From NCBI RefSeq assembly GCF_051307045.1, contig NZ_CP150452.1, positions 868,001 to 932,000 of the forward strand: 64,000 nt of DNA, read 5' to 3'. This stretch comes from Dryocola sp031988645 (lineage in GTDB: Bacteria > Pseudomonadota > Gammaproteobacteria > Enterobacterales > Enterobacteriaceae). The notes under the pieces are model-generated. The model saw only the letters and a program-made list of their open reading frames with translations. It had not been told where the DNA came from and did not search any database. Every line of letters begins with the position of its first letter. Within the stretch, counting starts at the first letter, position 1. A program made the translations under genes and the position numbers. Shown here piece after piece: positions 62,295-64,000 of this stretch.

Positions 62295-63512
62295 ATGGAA
62301 TCCTGGAAGGTCAACATTATCTCGGTGTGGTTCGGCTGCTTTTTTACCGGCCTTGCCATCAGCCAAATTCTTCCGTTTCTGCCGCTTTACGTGGAGCAGC
62401 TTGGCGTCACCTCTCATCAGGCGCTGTCGATGTGGTCCGGGCTGACCTTCAGCATCACCTTCCTGGTTTCCGCCATTGTTTCGCCGATGTGGGGCAGCCT
62501 CGCCGACCGCAAAGGGCGCAAGCTGATGCTGCTGCGTGCGTCGCTGGGCATGGCGGTGGCGATTCTCCTGCAGGCCTTCGCCACCAGCGTCTGGCAGCTT
62601 TTTATTCTGCGCGCCGTGATGGGGCTGACGTCCGGCTATATTCCTAACGCTATGGCTCTGGTGGCCTCGCAGGTGCCGCGTGAGCGCAGCGGCTGGGCGC
62701 TCAGTACGCTCTCCACCGCGCAAATCAGCGGGGTTATCGTGGGGCCGCTGCTGGGAGGCTATATGGCCGACCACCTCGGCCTGCGGATGGTTTTTTTCGT
62801 CACGGCGGCCCTGCTGATGGTCAGCTTTACGGTGACGCTATTGCTGATAAAAGAAGGCGTGCGCCCGCAGGTCAGCAAGGCCGGACGGCTGTCGGGAAAG
62901 GCGGTTTTCGCCACCTTACCTTATCCCTGGCTGATGCTTAGCCTGTTTATCACCACGCTGGTCATTCAGCTTTGCAATGGTTCGATTGGTCCTATCCTTG
63001 CGCTTTTTATCAAGCATCTCTCCCCGGACAGCAGCAATATCGCCTTTATGAGCGGCTTTATCGCCGCCGTGCCGGGCATTTCGGCGCTGTTTTCGGCGCC
63101 GAGGCTCGGCAAGCTTGGCGACAGGATCGGCACCGCGCGCGTATTAATGGCGACGCTTATCTTCTCCGTAGCGCTGTTTTTCGCTATGTCGTGGGTCACC
63201 TCGCCGATGCAGCTTGCGGTGCTGCGCTTCCTGCTCGGCTTTGCCGATGGCGCCATGCTGCCCGCGGTGCAAACCCTGCTGGTGAAATATTCCAGCGACC
63301 AGGTGACCGGGCGGATATTTGGTTATAACCAGTCGTTTATGTATCTGGGCAACGTGGTTGGGCCGCTGATGGGCGCCGGCGTTTCGGCCGTGGCGGGATT
63401 CCGCTGGGTATTTATGGCCACCGCGCTGGTGGTGCTGATTAACGTCTGGCAATTAGGGCTGGCCCTGCGCCGTAAGCGTCAACAGGACGAACAGCGGAAG
63501 CTGCAAAGTTAA
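62295..63512 (+). CDS. MFS drug transporter (MdtG-like)
   Basis: A 405-residue DHA1 transporter with twelve hydrophobic segments. LPFLPLYVEQLGVTSHQALS, MWGSLADRKGRKLMLLRASL (motif A), GYIPNAMALVASQVPRERSG, RLGKLGDRIGTARVLMATLI and RIFGYNQSFMYLGNVVGPLM parallel E. coli MdtG throughout. Likely drug or metabolite export. Located between the extensin-like gene and iraP, and ended by its own terminator. Confidence 0.88.
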   Translation: MESWKVNIISVWFGCFFTGLAISQILPFLPLYVEQLGVTSHQALSMWSGLTFSITFLVSAIVSPMWGSLADRKGRKLMLLRASLGMAVAILLQAFATSVWQLFILRAVMGLTSGYIPNAMALVASQVPRERSGWALSTLSTAQISGVIVGPLLGGYMADHLGLRMVFFVTAALLMVSFTVTLLLIKEGVRPQVSKAGRLSGKAVFATLPYPWLMLSLFITTLVIQLCNGSIGPILALFIKHLSPDSSNIAFMSGFIAAVPGISALFSAPRLGKLGDRIGTARVLMATLIFSVALFFAMSWVTSPMQLAVLRFLLGFADGAMLPAVQTLLVKYSSDQVTGRIFGYNQSFMYLGNVVGPLMGAGVSAVAGFRWVFMATALVVLINVWQLGLALRRKRQQDEQRKLQS

Positions 63513-63635
63513 AGGAAGCGGGCCTGGGTAACTGGAATTTTTAATACGTCTTTTCCCCGGATAATAAGCAACCGCCGCGCGCTTTATTATTCCGGCCGCA
63601 GGAAATAGGGAATTGGCGGGGCGGCGTCAACTTTT

Positions 63636-63663
63636 ATGCAGGGCTAATAGGCCTGCATTTTTT
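63636..63663 (+). terminator. Terminator after the MFS gene
   Basis: ATGCAGG (63636-63642) and CCTGCAT (63652-63658) stem with a 9-base loop and a T run to 63663. Confidence 0.78.
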
Positions 63664-63772
63664 GCGGTCTCGCACAATATTAAACCGCCCTGTAAAAATA
63701 ATACCTTTGCCCTCTAGGAATGCGTTAAACGTAGTGCTACCGTCAGGTTTCAAACCCTCAGGGACATGCGTT

Positions 63773-64000
63773 ATGAAAAATCTTATTGCCGAGTTACTGG
63801 TTAAACTCGCTGAAAAGGAAGAAGAGTCAAAAGAGTTTGTGGCACAGATAGAGGCGCTGGAGATAGTCGTTACCGCGCTGCTTCGCCGTATGGAGCAAAG
63901 CGAACAGCAGGCGTTGATTACCAGCATTGAGGGGGCTATGCACGACGCTCGCCCAAAGGGGGAAGTGTCTACTCGTGACACGCTTTTGCTAAAGCAATAT
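63773..64000 (+). CDS. iraP: Anti-adaptor IraP (3' end outside the window)
   Basis: Open from ATG 63773 to the window edge (76 codons, no stop yet). MKNLIAELLVKLAEKEEESK, EFVAQIEALEIVVTALLRRM and ALITSIEGAMHDARP match E. coli IraP, an 86-residue helical protein that binds RssB and protects sigma-S during phosphate starvation. Later residues diverge (GEVSTRDTLLLKQY). Its place downstream of ddlA fits E. coli order, with two extra genes inserted between. Confidence 0.9.
   Translation, partial: MKNLIAELLVKLAEKEEESKEFVAQIEALEIVVTALLRRMEQSEQQALITSIEGAMHDARPKGEVSTRDTLLLKQY

Noticed and set aside
63634..63981. 115-residue frame on the minus strand at the window edge
   Set aside because: It is antisense to iraP, whose protein sequence is recognisable.
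1..64000. CRISPR array, rRNA operon or intact insertion sequence
   Set aside because: No regularly spaced repeats, no rRNA-like sequence and no complete transposase with terminal inverted repeats were seen.

Overview
The window is chromosomal DNA from a member of the Enterobacteriaceae. This rests on a tRNA-Thr(CGU) gene that I recognise as the E. coli thrW sequence, on the ampH / sbmA / yaiW / yaiY / yaiZ / ddlA / iraP gene set known from E. coli, and on close homologues of YjiN, LpxP, YaiL and EmrAB. It is not E. coli itself: that gene set is interrupted by extra genes. I cannot name the genus.

Layout. (1) 1-2.4 kb: a FucP-type sugar symporter and an aldose-1-epimerase-like gene. (2) 2.56-17.97 kb: a genomic island in the 3' end of thrW, bounded by a 49-bp direct repeat (2584-2632 and 17919-17967). 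It holds a decayed tyrosine integrase, fragments of a YfjP-type GTPase, a phage-like protein and a TssF-like T6SS protein, then a NlpC/P60 hydrolase, an IbrA/IbrB pair, a chaperone-usher fimbrial operon, an orphan secreted protein, and four regulatory genes (MarT-like, FidL-like, PapI/FaeA-like, LuxR-type). (3) 18.2-28.2 kb: a ten-gene minus-strand operon with a DeoR repressor, two periplasmic binding proteins, an ABC ATPase, two permeases, an AlsE-type epimerase, a ROK kinase, a PfkB kinase and a nucleoside hydrolase. (4) 28.5-31 kb: a ClpP paralogue and an ArsR/AHSA1 pair between two copies of a 122-bp repeat, then a VOC protein. (5) 31.5-47.3 kb: ordinary genes (POT peptide transporter, YaiL, pseudouridine synthase, MBL hydrolase, luciferase-like oxidoreductase, CHASE4-PAS-GGDEF-EAL protein, LysR/SDR pair, MipA-OmpR-histidine kinase-YncE-like cluster). 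(6) 47.3-64 kb: yjiN, ampH, lpxP, a cysteine hydrolase, sbmA, an emrRAB-like efflux set, a LysR gene, yaiW, yaiY, yaiZ, ddlA, an extensin-like gene, an MFS transporter and the start of iraP.

The most striking pattern is technical or epigenetic. Ten genes, core and accessory, each carry one frameshift, and every one is repaired by removing one base from a GGCC-centred run (read as GGGCC or GGCCC). I annotate these ten genes as probably intact and the shifts as probable consensus errors, perhaps provoked by a modified GGCC site. Genuine decay is separate: the integrase has an in-frame TAG and lacks its N-terminus, and several island genes are cut short.

The most interesting biology is the sugar/nucleoside operon. 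It pairs allulose-6-phosphate epimerase-type chemistry with a nucleoside hydrolase and two binding proteins, a combination that would suit salvage of an unusual ketose nucleoside or of several pentose and hexose sources. The island's IbrAB pair and multi-regulator fimbrial module are the next best leads.
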